Below, one piece after another: positions 24,304-37,100 of a DNA stretch of 64,000 nt. Under the pieces are notes generated by a model. The model saw nothing but the letters and a program-made list of their open reading frames with translations, had not been told where the DNA came from and did not search any database. Source of the DNA: Rhyzopertha dominica (taxonomy: Eukaryota; Arthropoda; Insecta; Coleoptera; Bostrichidae); NCBI GenBank assembly GCA_025024175.1, contig QCXZ01000003.1, forward strand, positions 806,001-870,000, written 5' to 3'. A program made the position numbers and the translations under genes. Within the stretch, counting starts at the first letter, position 1. Each line of letters begins with the position of its first letter.

Positions 24304-27300
24304 GTTTGTAAGTGGCAACGCTCACCCTCTTAGTAGAGTTGACTATGTTTTAGAAATTTTTAATGTAACGACCAATCTAATACATCACAAGGAGGGCATA
24401 TTTCACAAGGAGAGTATCGTCATGTAATTAGTTTTACTATTTTACATTCATTCAAGGGTTAATAAATCAGTAAGTACTATAAAGCAAGGGGCTTCTAAAT
24501 TGAAAAAATGTGTACTGGACTCTTTTCAATAAAATTCTATTTTTGAAGATACAATAAAAATCGAGCCTAAAATACTTAACACTTTCTTATTATAGTAATT
24601 ATATTTACCATTACATGATATTCTTGATTTAATGTTTTAGAAGCTCGTGACAAGAAAAATGATTTATTTGTAATAAGAATAGAAAACCATGATCTTACAG
24701 CGGATTCCTAAAATGTGCACCACTTCTTTTCATACGGTAGTGCAGACGGTTTCAAAATTTCTGTCGCTTTACATTAGCTAATAATGGCTTGTGGTAGATC
24801 TTCCAAGCTTCCAAGAACTTTAATTGTTTGTTGTGACACAAAAACTAAACTCAGAATGAAAAGTATGCAAACATTTTCTTTTCTGGCTGTTGCATGGTGT
24901 TCGAGTTTTTTCTTGACTTAGATGGGCTTTAAAGTGATGCAGGTGCCGTAATAGTGAAAAAAATATACCTAAATGGTACATTGAAAGAACTAGAGTGTAG
25001 ATTTGTAATAGAAAATGATCCAGTACTTCCTTCTTCATTCATTTCATAAAGTAGTTGGGACATACAATGTAAATTTGCTGTGAAAATTATAAGATATAGC
25101 ATCAGACACTTAGCGAATAATAATTGACTTATAAAGTTTAAGTAAAAATATTCACAGTTAGAAAATGGATATCTTTATAACGATGTTCGAGTATCGCTAG
25201 CTACTAAACGTTAACCGTCATCTTTTGCAACGCTATAAAGCTACTAAAACATGGAAGGTGCATTAAGCTATGAAGCGTTAAACCCAAATCGTAACTATAT
25301 ACATCGCCCGTATCTAGTTAATTTTATACATTTTTCAAAAGCGCAATAAAGTTGCAACTGCAATTTCCATAGCACTAGCGCCGTCTTTTGGCCTTTCGCA
25401 GGGGATTACGTTTCCACGTTTCGTGGAAGAGACGCAATTTGCCTGCCTCATGTTTTAAAACCGAAACCGCTGAGCACCACTCACAGGTGAAGGGTTTCGT
25501 TTCATATGAAATTAAAATTGGATTCGGCGAAAGTTTTATTTTCACAGAAAATGATGACGAATGTGGCCTCCTTTGAAAAGTGCTTATTGCGGTTTTCTAG
25601 AGGAAGGTTCTGAACGTTTTCATACTTAATGCTACGGCAGCGCTAAAGAGACGCGAGGTATTTATAAAAAAGTTGAAATTTTTACCTTTAAAAGTAGATT
25701 TTGTAATTATTTTTTAAAAGGTAAAAGTTTTAAGTCAAAATCTCAAGCTTCCAATTCTATCATGCTGTGAACATCACATCTATCTAAAGCTTGATTTTAT
25801 GTTTTTTAATCGTCCGATAGTTCTTAATAGCAAATCAAAATTTTAATTCCAAAATGAAAGAATATTCAAATGCTGAGATTCATAATTTATTTTGTATTCA
25901 TGAGGAATGTTACAAGTTCTTGAAGAGAATTTGCCGTCGACATGAACGACATTAATTAAAGCTGTGACTGCAACATTCTTGTCGTTTGGAATTGTTGTCT
26001 TAGGCTCTTCTAATGCATTTACCAGTTTCCCAACAGGTATCGTTCAACTATGTATGATACTTTTCATGGTACACACCGAATCTCTTGACGATAACTCCAA
26101 TCTTCTTCGTGTAATATAAGTACCAAATTTTTTAACAAAATTTTACCAAACAAAGCATCAAAACGTTAAAAAATCATGAAAGTGAATTTATTTAACATAA
26201 GCTTTACGAAACTAAAAAAGGAGCAGTAAAAGCATAAATTAAATCAAGGTATGCTGTTAGAAATGTCAGTAAACATACCTCTTCTGAAATCCGACTAAAT
26301 ATTTTTCTGTTCATTCAAGTGACACGTAATTTCATTAAATTAAGTGGTACGTTAGGTTTTAGGAGCAGTGCACTATCTGACTTAGATCCATCCTGAAATA
26401 GGTAGTTTTAACAAGCATGTTGTGTGAATAACACTATTATTTCAACCCTAGTACTACAGATAATGTTCCAGAACATTTTTGGGTTGCATGCTGGATTATT
26501 TTCTCGCTAAATGCATCTGTCTTAACTGTATTAAATGTATTTGAAAAACAATCATAATCCACTCGAAGTGCATTAGCTTTGCAAATCGTGTGTATTAACA
26601 TTGAAAGTGACATCTTGTTGAGCCACGTTTTACAAAGTTAAAAAAAGTATACAAAGTCGCAAAACTATAGGTAACACACCCATGGCATATTTCTCTTTAT
26701 GCTTTGCCTGTGACGTTCGGCATACAACATGTTAATTTATGCCGTTAAATGGTACCATAAATTTTAATTACACTTTGTTCCGAAACGCAATTAGCCCATT
26801 AGAACCGCCGAGCCTGCATCTGGCATTTATATTTGAAAGCGGCAGACCATTATCCTCCCGACTGGAATGATGAATAATCCCGTGCAATTATCCTATCTTA
26901 GAATTTTAATTTCGGCGCCTTCAATCCTTGAGGAATTCGTCTTTGATTGTCTCGAAGTGGAAGGGTTCGTGATTTCCGCGTTTTTTTTTTATTGCGACCA
27001 AACCCAAATACTCTTGAGAAGCATCATGGACATATCATGGATTTAAAGTCATACATGTCTATTCCAAAATTGAGTGAGAAGCTTATAGAAACTAAAGATG
27101 TGTGTTTTTTTTACTTACGACTATAACAAAAGTAGACTTCAACCCCCTTATAAAAAATATGGCTGTATTTTTTCTTTTATTAAAGATGTAGATTCTATAT
27201 GAATTTTTTCAGTAGCTTCCTTGAAATAGTTCCTGTTTACTGTGAACTGTTTAAAAAAGAGGGTGGTGTAGACCTAAAAGAAATTAATTTTGTCTGTGAT

Positions 27301-27973
27301 AAAGGTGAGAAAGAATTAATATTTTTTTCGCAATATTATTTGTTATGCATTATATATGTATATTATGCTGTAGGGTATTAACAAGGATTGATTATACCTA
27401 TACCAGACAAAAAAACCTCTTAGTCCTTACCAGAGCGATTGGGACATAAAGGGTTTACCAGAATTGTTCTTTTTGCAGCAAACAGCGCATTTTAATGGTT
27501 CATTTTGAGATACATTAGTTACTTTACTTAAATAATTATCTATATTTTTCGGAAGAAGCTTTGAATACTTTTGTTTTGTGTAGAATATATTATAGTAGTG
27601 AATTATATGTTATTTACTCTTTTTACTGCTTTCATGAACCCTCGCACTGTAAAATTTGTTTTTCTGAACGGCTTGCCTAAGGTGGTTTCTCTAAAAACAT
27701 AAAGCGCCAGGTTTAATTGGATCGCTTGGAGTAAAGTTATCGCGTATCCAATACAAGAGCTACTTTTCAGTGACTAAATTTCAGGCTTTAATTGCGTGTA
27801 ATAGTATTGTAATACCAGTGAGATTCGATTTTATAGGAACCAAACGTTTTTGTGAAAGCTTTACTACGTTTAATCACACAATCTGACCTGTATATAAAGA
27901 CTGTATAAGAGATTAATAACAGTTTTATCGAACAGTGACGTTATCCTAGCTTTGTATTAAAAACGTGACTAAC
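24304..27973. other. Intergenic, no gene seen
   Basis: About 3.7 kb of AT-rich sequence, ORFs under 75 codons, no recognised domain, RNA gene or repeat structure. Confidence 0.5.
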
Positions 27974-28051
27974 ATGTCAATTGAGGGGATAATTGTAAAA
28001 AGTGAAATTGACGATGAAAAAGTTCGTTCGTTTATTTTCCAAGTAAATAGT
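27974..28051 (+). other. Candidate first coding exon of the THAP-like gene
   Basis: An ATG at 27974 opens 26 codons (MSIEGIIVKSEIDDEKVRS...) ending exactly at a consensus donor, AGT|GTAAGT (28052). It has an acidic-basic composition like the N-termini that often precede zinc-finger domains of this sort. It lies about 370 bp upstream of the THAP-like exon in the same orientation. The phases do not join cleanly to the acceptor I would choose at 28421, so the link is an inference. Confidence 0.4.
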
Positions 28052-28421
28052 GTAAGTACTTCAAAGCAAAAGTTTAAGTTTCACGCTTCATTTTTAGATT
28101 TTTAATGATAATTTTTATTAAGTATGTTTATGCTAGGTTACGTTCAAAAGGCACTTGCTGGATTGGCCCGTTCAAACTTTTTTTTACAACATTACGTAAA
28201 ATGAATCTTGAAGTGCATATATATCGTACGCCATTTTAAAGAAAAACAAAAAAATATTTGTAGGTAGAGAATTTCAGGTCTCAAATTCGAATCTTAGGAG
28301 TCACCGCCAAAACGCTTCTATCCAAGGTTATTCAACTCGTGACGTCAAGTGTCATGTAAACATTACCGAGGAGCGTGCTGTTTAATGGTGTACCAAAAAG
28401 TGATTTGTGTAGTTTTACAAG

Positions 28422-28858
28422 CATCTATTATATATGGAAAACAAAACAAGTGTTGTTTTGTACATGGTTATAAAAGTACTTCAGTCAGTACAGGTAACAA
28501 AATTTTTGTAACCGTTCCTCGAGATTATCAACGTATGAAAAAGTTGTTTAAGGGCTCTAGACGTGATATGCCGAAATGGCAAAGTTTGTTTTTCTGTTGT
28601 GAAGATTATCTTAATTCTTACTGTAAGTTTTATTATTCTTTTTGGGGTTATAAGTGTTTACCATTCAGTTTCCATTTTGTTATAGCTTGAAGAGGATATG
28701 AAACATTATATGCGTTTTATAAATTGATAGAGGGAAATGTTATAATAAAGAACGACGTTGTTCCCCATATATTCGACTTAGCCAGACCGGAAACGAGCCG
28801 CAAGAGCCCAGAAAATAAATGGCAATTTATGTTTATTCTGACCTCTAAAATAAATGTC
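28422..28858 (+). pseudogene. THAP-like zinc-finger gene, broken
   Basis: The first block reads KCCFVHGYKS, then KIFVTVPRDYQRMKKLF and LFFCCEDYLN. This matches the THAP-type (C2CH) DNA-binding module of insect transposon-derived proteins, where the pattern is C-x-C...P...W...C-ED-H. Two ligand positions look mutated: Tyr replaces the second Cys (VHGY) and Tyr replaces the His (CEDY). A donor (GTAAGT) follows at 28623. After a 63-bp gap and an acceptor (TTATAG, 28685), the next block starts LEEDMKHYMRF. A one-base frameshift then leads to LIEGNVIIKNDVVPHIFDLARPE, the conserved continuation. The lost ligands, the frameshift and the poor splice phase mark a pseudogene. Its likely origin is a domesticated or transposon-borne THAP protein. 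Confidence 0.65.
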
Positions 28859-31030
28859 AAGTTCAGGGTACGTTTTTGACTCTTACATTTTTATGTTTAC
28901 AAATAGTATGTTTACAACAACCCACTGCAACTACATGGCAAATACCCAATTGCGTGTTTTAATACTTAAACGCTTAATATATTTTACGGTGGGGTTGAGT
29001 TTCCTAATTATACATGTCTTTGAGTCCGGCCCAGACGTTGAAATTAGCCGCCTGCTTACAATGTTTACCTATTTTCAGAGAATTTACGCACCACATTATT
29101 TCACCCTATTGTTAAATTTGTGATGGGTCATTGCGAGGGTAAAACAATTAAATCGAGTTTTCGTTTGGTGTATCAAACATGACAAGCCTAAAGTTGTGCC
29201 AAAAACGCAAAACTGCATAGGCGTCTTCAGCCTTCTAAGTCTTAAAAAAAGGTCCAAGGTTGCTCAAATCCGTTATCATTTTAGAAACACAACTGCTATG
29301 GCAGTACAGGAAACGGGGCTTGTTATTTCCTTTATAATGGAAACGTCTATTTTATTCAAAAGACCACATTAGCTGGTGAAACCTGACAGCGGACAATCAT
29401 CATCTCATATAAACAAATAAATAATGTTTCCTTTTACTCATGAGGTTCGACATCCTCATGACAAATGATTTGTGGTTTTCAATGCACGATGGATATATGT
29501 GCCTGATATATGATGCGTACATAAGATAGATTTAAAGGAGCTGTTTTACATCACCGTTATATCTTGGACGTAATGTATCTATGTTTCGAGTAGAGTATTC
29601 AAATATGTAAGAAAAGAAATGGATTTTTTTGTCTGATTGCAATTCTTTCAATTCTTTAGCCGCCAAAATTTACGTAATAAATTCTATAGTTCAACAAACA
29701 AAGTAATATATCGCCATAATTGAATTAGAAGGAAAAAGCACTCATTTTTTAAACATAGATTACTTATTCGTCAAATAGATTTTAATATAGGTCTAATTTT
29801 ATTATATTTGTCATGCAATAAAATTCGGAATGAGCAAACTTTAAGGTTGTGCAGTGGTTGTGAGCAAAATAAGCCAATGTATAATGGAAATATTGATTGT
29901 ATATTTTATTAATTTATGTGGTTGTGTAACATATTGTTATGTATTTTATCAACAGCAGCTAAGCTAAACTAAAACTCTTAACTGAATGTGTCTGCAATAT
30001 GGAGCAAGAACTGTACAATATAGTCCATGTCCATTATAATTTTGTGGTTTATTGGTAGTATATGCAAAAATCCATAGAAACACAAACATTGCAACACCTC
30101 GCATCAAAATTTTACGAACGCAGTAGTTTTTAATGATGTACTAGACAGCTGTAGATTGAATGCATGTCGCTGAGTGCATAAAACGGTTTTGTTCCACATT
30201 TTACGTGGACTCGAGTTCAAGCTTAATGAGCTACGCTTTAACGAATTCTCTACAAATATCACAGCACAACTTTTACTGAACGAAAAAATTAAATGTAGCT
30301 GTTGAAAAATACAAGGATTTAGGGGTGACACGCAACTAATGGAAGCAATTCGTCTCGACGACCGCAATATATCTAAGTTACTTCAATTTACACGTAATCT
30401 TATCGGCTTCTGCTACTAATAAATACGTCACGAAGTAGAATTTGAGCAACGGCATTCTTATCGTAAAGCAATTTTTTGTCGTATTTCACAAATAATTCGT
30501 ACTAGAAACACTATAAAACCTGGGTTTTACTATTAGATGATGACCAGCATTGCAAATTTTAATGGCAGGTAGCGGGACCGTTAATATGACCGTATGAAAC
30601 ATTGTAGTGATTATGCCGACTAAAGCCTCTGCTGTCGTCAAAATTGCACCAAATGGTGAGCCTAGTATTTACAGTTCTAATGACACAGTTCGGAGAACGT
30701 GGTAGGTAGTCCTTCTGTGTTCAATATAGATGATTCTGAAAAAAAGAATTTCCCACCTACACTTATCGAAATTATTGCTACCTATGGGGCGAAGGGAGAC
30801 TCGTATAGGTATTCCTCAGAAAACTATTGTATCGTTGAGAAAATTAATTAAACTTTGTACCTCTAGTACCGATTTATTTGCTAATTTCTATTTAGATTGC
30901 TGAACGTAAATCAGAGAGCATGCTACAGGTTGCTATTAGTGCGAAATATTTTCGCATTAAAGCAAAATTTGTCCCATTAAAGATCATCTGTTACTATGTT
31001 CGTTTAGTTACAATTCTCTCTTGGTTTCAG
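28859..31030. other. Intergenic / probable 5' flank of the GST gene
   Basis: No coding region is recognised. A possible 3' splice site (TTTCAG) at 31025-31030 lies 15 bp before the GST start codon. This suggests that a 5'-untranslated exon lies somewhere upstream, but its position and the promoter cannot be fixed from sequence alone. Confidence 0.45.
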
Positions 31031-31045
31031 ATCTAGCAGACTATC

Positions 31046-31181
31046 ATGTCCCCACGGTATAAATTAATATACTTCAACGCCAGAGGTCGAGCTGAACATA
31101 TCAGATTCATTTTTGCTTACGCAGGGATCGACTACGATGACGAGAGGATACCAAGGGAGAAATGGCCCGAATTAAAAAAGA
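31046..31181 (+). CDS. GST exon 1
   Basis: Encodes residues 1-45 and one base of codon 46, and ends at the donor A|GTAAGT. It contains the catalytic Tyr9 and the GRAEHIR helix start. Read-through into the intron creates only spurious frames. Confidence 0.95.
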
Positions 31182-34100
31182 GTAAGTTTGTATTACATCG
31201 AAGCCGTTTATTATTATTTTTAGAATGATAGATGTTGACCGTTTGGTGGTGATTTACCTACAAAACGAAAGTCAAAAGTCGCTACTCCCAATCGGCATCA
31301 TTGATTCGTTGACTTGCCCACCTGTAGCATTGCCAATAACTACACGGAAAAAACATCGTGGCATGTTCTCCATTCCAAGTACTTTGTATATAAAACCGGA
31401 GGGTGCGACTGTAGTGAAACAGTTAGACCCATTAAGACTGGTCTTTCAGAATACAAAGTCTGCATCAAATCAGATCTCTTTACCCAATCAGCGATAGGTG
31501 AACATTAACAAAAAAAACCAGTTTGATAACATCTCGGTTTTAACGAAAGTCCTTTTCTACAGCACTTGAAAATTTCAAGATGCTATTGAGATTTGTAAAT
31601 ACCTGAACAATCTGAACCTTTAGAACCCATTTACACAACGACTATCCCCATGCTCTCTGTCTATCTTCTTATTTCCAAAATCGACGAGATCTAATACAAA
31701 AAGACCAAGATTTAGATGCAATATTTTCATACTCTTGCCACTGATCTATGCAGTTACGAGGTACGATCCCTACTTTTCTTAAAATATCGCCGAATATTGA
31801 TAGATTTTTTTCTTCATTTCTAATGAAATACGGAACTTTCTATCTTACATTTTCAACGACGAAGAGCAAATTAATGTAGATTTGAAAAACAGGATTTTAT
31901 TACATACAGCGCACGAAAAAAAATACAGAATTCCTCTTGTAATTTGGTAATCTATGCGTCAATTGTATTTGTATACGGGTGTTATTCCAACCCCTTGCCC
32001 ACGAGCACGTTTCTCGTTTTCAGAAATGCCATTCGGTATGCTGCCCGTACTGGAAATAGACGGCAAATTGGTCGCCCAGAGCAACGCCGTTGCCAGATAT
32101 TTAGCCAGGCAGCACGGATTAGCTGGAAAAGATGAATGGGAATCCCTACAGTGCGACGTTCTAGTCGACACCCTGGGGGATCTGAAACAAGGTATGAAGC
32201 TATGGAAATATATAGCGGCACATGTGGCTGTGTTTTTGTGGGCTGGATATGAACGGTTTCGCTTAACTTTGTTTTTGTGTCGGCAGTACTGGGCGAATAC
32301 GAATTGTTTTCTATCAGGTGTTTCAATAAAAACGAGCCATCCTGTGATGTACTCAGTCATTCGCAACTGAAACCACTGTTTTCCAAACTAAACTTTATTA
32401 TTTACGTACAATGTATTACCTTCTTAACATGAAGTGCAGGTAAGTACTGTTCATAGTAAAAGCCGGTAGTACCCTTTTTTCTTCCTCCTTCACACGCACA
32501 TGCGCTATGTTTCACCACTATACACCACACATCCTAAATGGGGAAGAAATCTAGTAGAATCCTCAAATACTAGGAGTATATCTCGTTATGTAACATTCGA
32601 AGTTGTCAGAACCTTCTATCCTTTACGAAAGAGGCACTGAACTTAAAGAATCAAAACCGTAAAAGGTGGCAAACACGTTATATCATTGGGTAAACTTTAG
32701 ACAGTGATCCCCGTGGTGTCTCCTTTGCTGACGTTTAATTCACTATGATGGTGAGCCTGTTCAGAGTTCAGTTCATGATCGAGGATCAAAGGAAAGCGAA
32801 GTCATTTCCACGTTTTCCGCAACAGAGTAACCATTGTTTACTTTACAAATTTATTTTCAGGGCCTAAGTTTTCGCGGTTCTCACGTTAATTTGTTCCACA
32901 ATCCTTGTTTACCAGTCTTCTATGACAAATATTTTAATACCATTTTCTTGTGCCTGAAGTAAACCACTTGGACAGAAGATTCAGTGGCCTTTCAGCTTAT
33001 GTGCCTTTTTATGATTCCATCTATTTACATAGTGAAGTATAACTGGCACAAAAATTGACACAGAGACAGCTATGGCCTTTGAAGATGCTATGAAGTGTGC
33101 GAACGTCAGCAAAGAAGAAATCGACAAGACTATTGCCAACTAACCCTAAATCAACAGCGACTACAGTCTCGGGCTGTGGAAGGTTCAATCACTAAATTTA
33201 CTCATTTTTTATTTGGCGAGATGGCAATTTCCAACAAAATCAAAAGCCGTTATTAATAGCTTTGCGGCAGTCAGAGTGATCCTTGTAATATGGGCCGTTC
33301 AACGTTGGCTTTGTGTATGGCGTTCGCTAAGCGTTTGTGGTATAGCTCTCTATCGATTACCCATATTTCTGGTTACTCATTTTTAATTGCTTTTCTTTGT
33401 TTAGACGGTTTGGTATTTCAACCCGAAGACCGACACGTCGCCCTAAAGCAAATTCCAGCTACCCACCAAATTGATTTTGGGTAACCTTTGTTACGGGCAT
33501 ATTGTTTGAAGGTTTATTAGTTCGACGAAACTAACAGCATGGTGCTGTTTACTTAGCATGAAGAATACACATCAAGTTTGTCAATAATGAAAGTTAAAAG
33601 GTTTGGTGATATAGAAGCTTTTTAATTATAATTGGAAACACTCAAATCTAAGGCTGGAATTTAAATAAGTTCAGTATAATGCAACGAAATTGCTTAATAA
33701 TTTTCAGAATATCATGTAATAGAAACGTACTAAAAACAATGAGGATAGTAAGACTTTCACGATAGGACTAGTACAGTTGATTTTTTAGGATAGTATGCAG
33801 CCACAAATAGTTCTTGAAAAGTAAGTTAAATGCGGTAAAATATTAAAACTTGTCACTTGTCACAGCAGTCAAAGATCCTGTTCAAACATTCAGTTTTTTC
33901 TGTATAGTATTACCTCGCAATTTTATAATATGGACAAGTTCTCGGGCTTGGCTTGGAATACCAAAGATGTGTATACCTAGCAGAAATTTTCCTTTCACTC
34001 AGAAGACAGACAGAACAACATTGCGGATCATGTAAAATATTTGATCTGTGGAAGAAATATTAAACCATTGATTGATAATCTTGGAAATATTGTTTAACGT

Positions 34101-37100
34101 TGCCTTAATGTTAGGAAAAAATGCGTTGCCTTTTTATGGGCATCTAGAGTCCACAAAATCGATTTCTGATAATGTCTTATACATGAAAGATCTGTCTGTA
34201 GTACATGGAAAATACGACAATATTATGAAAGAAGTTTTACAAATTCCTACAGGAACAAGATATTTGAGTCTGGAATTCAAAGCAAATAGGTGTTCTACAC
34301 CTTGATAAAAGAGAGTCAAGAAACAAGGCATTAACAATTATAATGGACACTTACCCGAGATATAACTAAAAAGGTTAGCCTACATAGTATTATTGTAAAA
34401 TTTGTTTAACTTAATTATTACTACCTATATATTATATAAATGAACTCTATTTCATCTGTCTTCATATTTAAGTCATACCATGCCAGTTTAAATTGACAGG
34501 TTTAAGCAAAGAAGGATTTAAAAGACTTTGCTATCAGAAACACATCATTATATGATGGTCTGAAACTGGAGCGCGTTTTAAACTTTGATGAAAGCGAACT
34601 AAAAGCACGAAGGTCTAGGAATACCGCGTTGTTTCCGCTAAGGAGATTTGGGATGCACGAAGCGAGGATGAGAGGATATTGCCAACTTTANAATGTGGTT
34701 TGCATCCGCTCAGTAATGGATTGCTCTTATGCGCCTGTGAGGATTGATCCCTGTGATTACCGGCCTGCTTCCCCCGGAAGCATTTGTTTCGGACTGCACA
34801 GCTGCAGGATTCCTGCAGTTTCCGATGGAAGGATGGAATTTTTTTTAGAGTTCGATAACAGTCTTAAATTGTCAATATGACAATGTCTTGAGAGTTGTCG
34901 TTTTAAATCATATTTTTACTGCGCACAAATGCAGTATTACAGAAATTATTTTACGTCTTGCAAATTACAACGACTTTTTTTCTTATGATGCGAAATGTAG
35001 CAGCAAGAATAAGATCCAAAATCAGATAACAGTGCCAAAAATGATTTGCTGAGCATTAGTTCAGAAAGTGAATTTTTAGATCATAGTCTTTCTAATCTCT
35101 CTGACAACCACATCATTCAGAGAACTGTGGACATTTTCCACAATACTAGATCAGCTCATTAAAATCAAGCATTTTTCCACATTATTAAGGAAATATGTAA
35201 TAATATAAACAAAAGTATCAGCCCTTCTTCTTCACACCATAAATAAAATGTACCTACACATTTGTTGCTGGAAATAACGACATCTAAAAGATGGTGCATT
35301 ACCTTTGAACTCCACCTTGTAATTCCTTACTAATATGCTTTCTCTTTTTTATAGTGCTATGGCAACTTCGAACCGAACAAGATCCTATAAGAAGAGAAGA
35401 AAACAAGGCCAAGCTGATGAGAGAAACCATACCCTTTTATCTAGCCAAGTTTGAAAAAATTATCTCGGAAAACAATGGACTTTCAGTTGGAACCAACGTA
35501 AGTATGCAAGAGGATGGCAATCTACGCATTATTTGTATTCTACAACACCGTTCGTTTTGCCTATCCGTCAATCCTTCTAAAAAAAAAACCACTCAATTCA
35601 TTTGGGATCATTATTATTTCTGAGGCATTTACACGACAGATATACAACGACCTAAACCCTAAGAACATAATTTATTGCCAATTGGGTTAGTTGGAACTCA
35701 GCCACGAGCTATCAATTTACGAGAGATCCATAAGATACAGTTTTCACTCTAGTATATATTTCCATTGACCGATGACTGTTATAGCTACCAAAAACTGAAT
35801 AATCAACTCGTATGTTATTTACGTTCATCGACATAATTTACAGTTATCACCATACTATTCATGTAAGTAACGTTGTTCCATCTATAATACCTAAATCTCT
35901 GTCTATCAAATAGAGTGAGCTTCTCCAATCAGCATTTGTAATCTGTAATACTACAGCAATCTTGACGTAAAACCTCATCGCAACAAAAACAAAAGTTTTA
36001 ACAGCTTTATTGATCCTATTCGATTTACAAAGCCAGATTCCCCGCCAACAATGAATACATGAATACTTTATCAAGAAATCAGAACTGAATACGTAATACC
36101 CGCGGTTATCATAATGAAATGCGCATTGACATTCATAATTCAACATTTCACAAACCTTATCTTGGTGCCCCTCACAAGCAGCTCTAGTTTTACAGCAAAA
36201 AAATTAGCTGTAGTTGGCGATACCGGGGCAAGTTGTATTTTTTAAATATTATTTGGCATTTTAATAAATGATCACAATCGCATGTTATCTAGGGGACGCT
36301 TTTCGCAAAACAGCCAGTCAATTTAAGTTGGATATCAGTGCAGAAAATCGGTCTCCGATTCTTAGGAACTTGGGTGTAACTTTATTATCATAACAACGAA
36401 TAAAGGAGGTGAGGGTTGAAACCAATTCCGAATGTCTGCATCGGGTTTGGTTTTGGGGANTNTAAAAGAATTTTCCTTTATACAGGGTGGGCCATCTAAC
36501 GTTTGCATTTTGAAGTAGTGGTTATTTTGAGTTTGGCAACACTTCTGTCAGAAATTTAATTTAATGTTTGACATTTACGAAATAGGTCGCTTTACGCTTG
36601 AACCAAATTGGGAAATATTGAAAACTTATTTCCAAAGTGGTGAATCTTCTGTCCAAACTGTAAGAAATTTACGTGGAAAATTCAGTAGAAATGAGATGCC
36701 TTCACGACAATTTGTGGATCAATTTGTCAAGCGAGTTCGTGAAACTGGATCGTTATTGAATAAACCAACACATTTACGTTCTTGTCCAGTGCGTACAGCT
36801 GAAAACATTGCTGTTGTTGCTCGTAGTGTGCGTGAACAACCATCAACATCAACTCGTCATCGTTCTCAAGAATTGAACATTTCTCGCACTTCTCTCAGGA
36901 GAATTTTGCACAAAGATCTCGGTATGAAAGCCTACAAAGTTCAATTAGTCCAAGAAATAAAGCCTCATGACCATCCAATGCGTTTTCGATTCGCAGAATG
37001 GGCTGAAGATCGTTTAGCTGAAGATGAGCATTTTTACCGAAAAATCGTGTTTTCAGATGAGGCTCATTTTCACCTTGCAGGCTATGTCAATAAGCAAAAT

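Noticed and set aside
27421..27540. Possible piggyBac-type Cys-rich block on the minus strand (CAVCCKKNNSGKP)
   Set aside because: Only one short Cys cluster, with no transposase core or TTAA-flanked ends seen.
28854..29123. ORF of 89 codons downstream of the THAP-like relic
   Set aside because: Low-complexity hydrophobic frame with no continuation of the THAP protein and no domain.
31959..32366. Two minus-strand ORFs of 114-135 codons over GST exon 2
   Set aside because: They are shadows of the GST exon. The plus-strand splice sites and protein match are decisive.
33072..33143. Tiny ORF in GST intron 2 as an odorant-binding-protein exon
   Set aside because: One Cys and a charged helix are not enough; no splice signals and no further exons.
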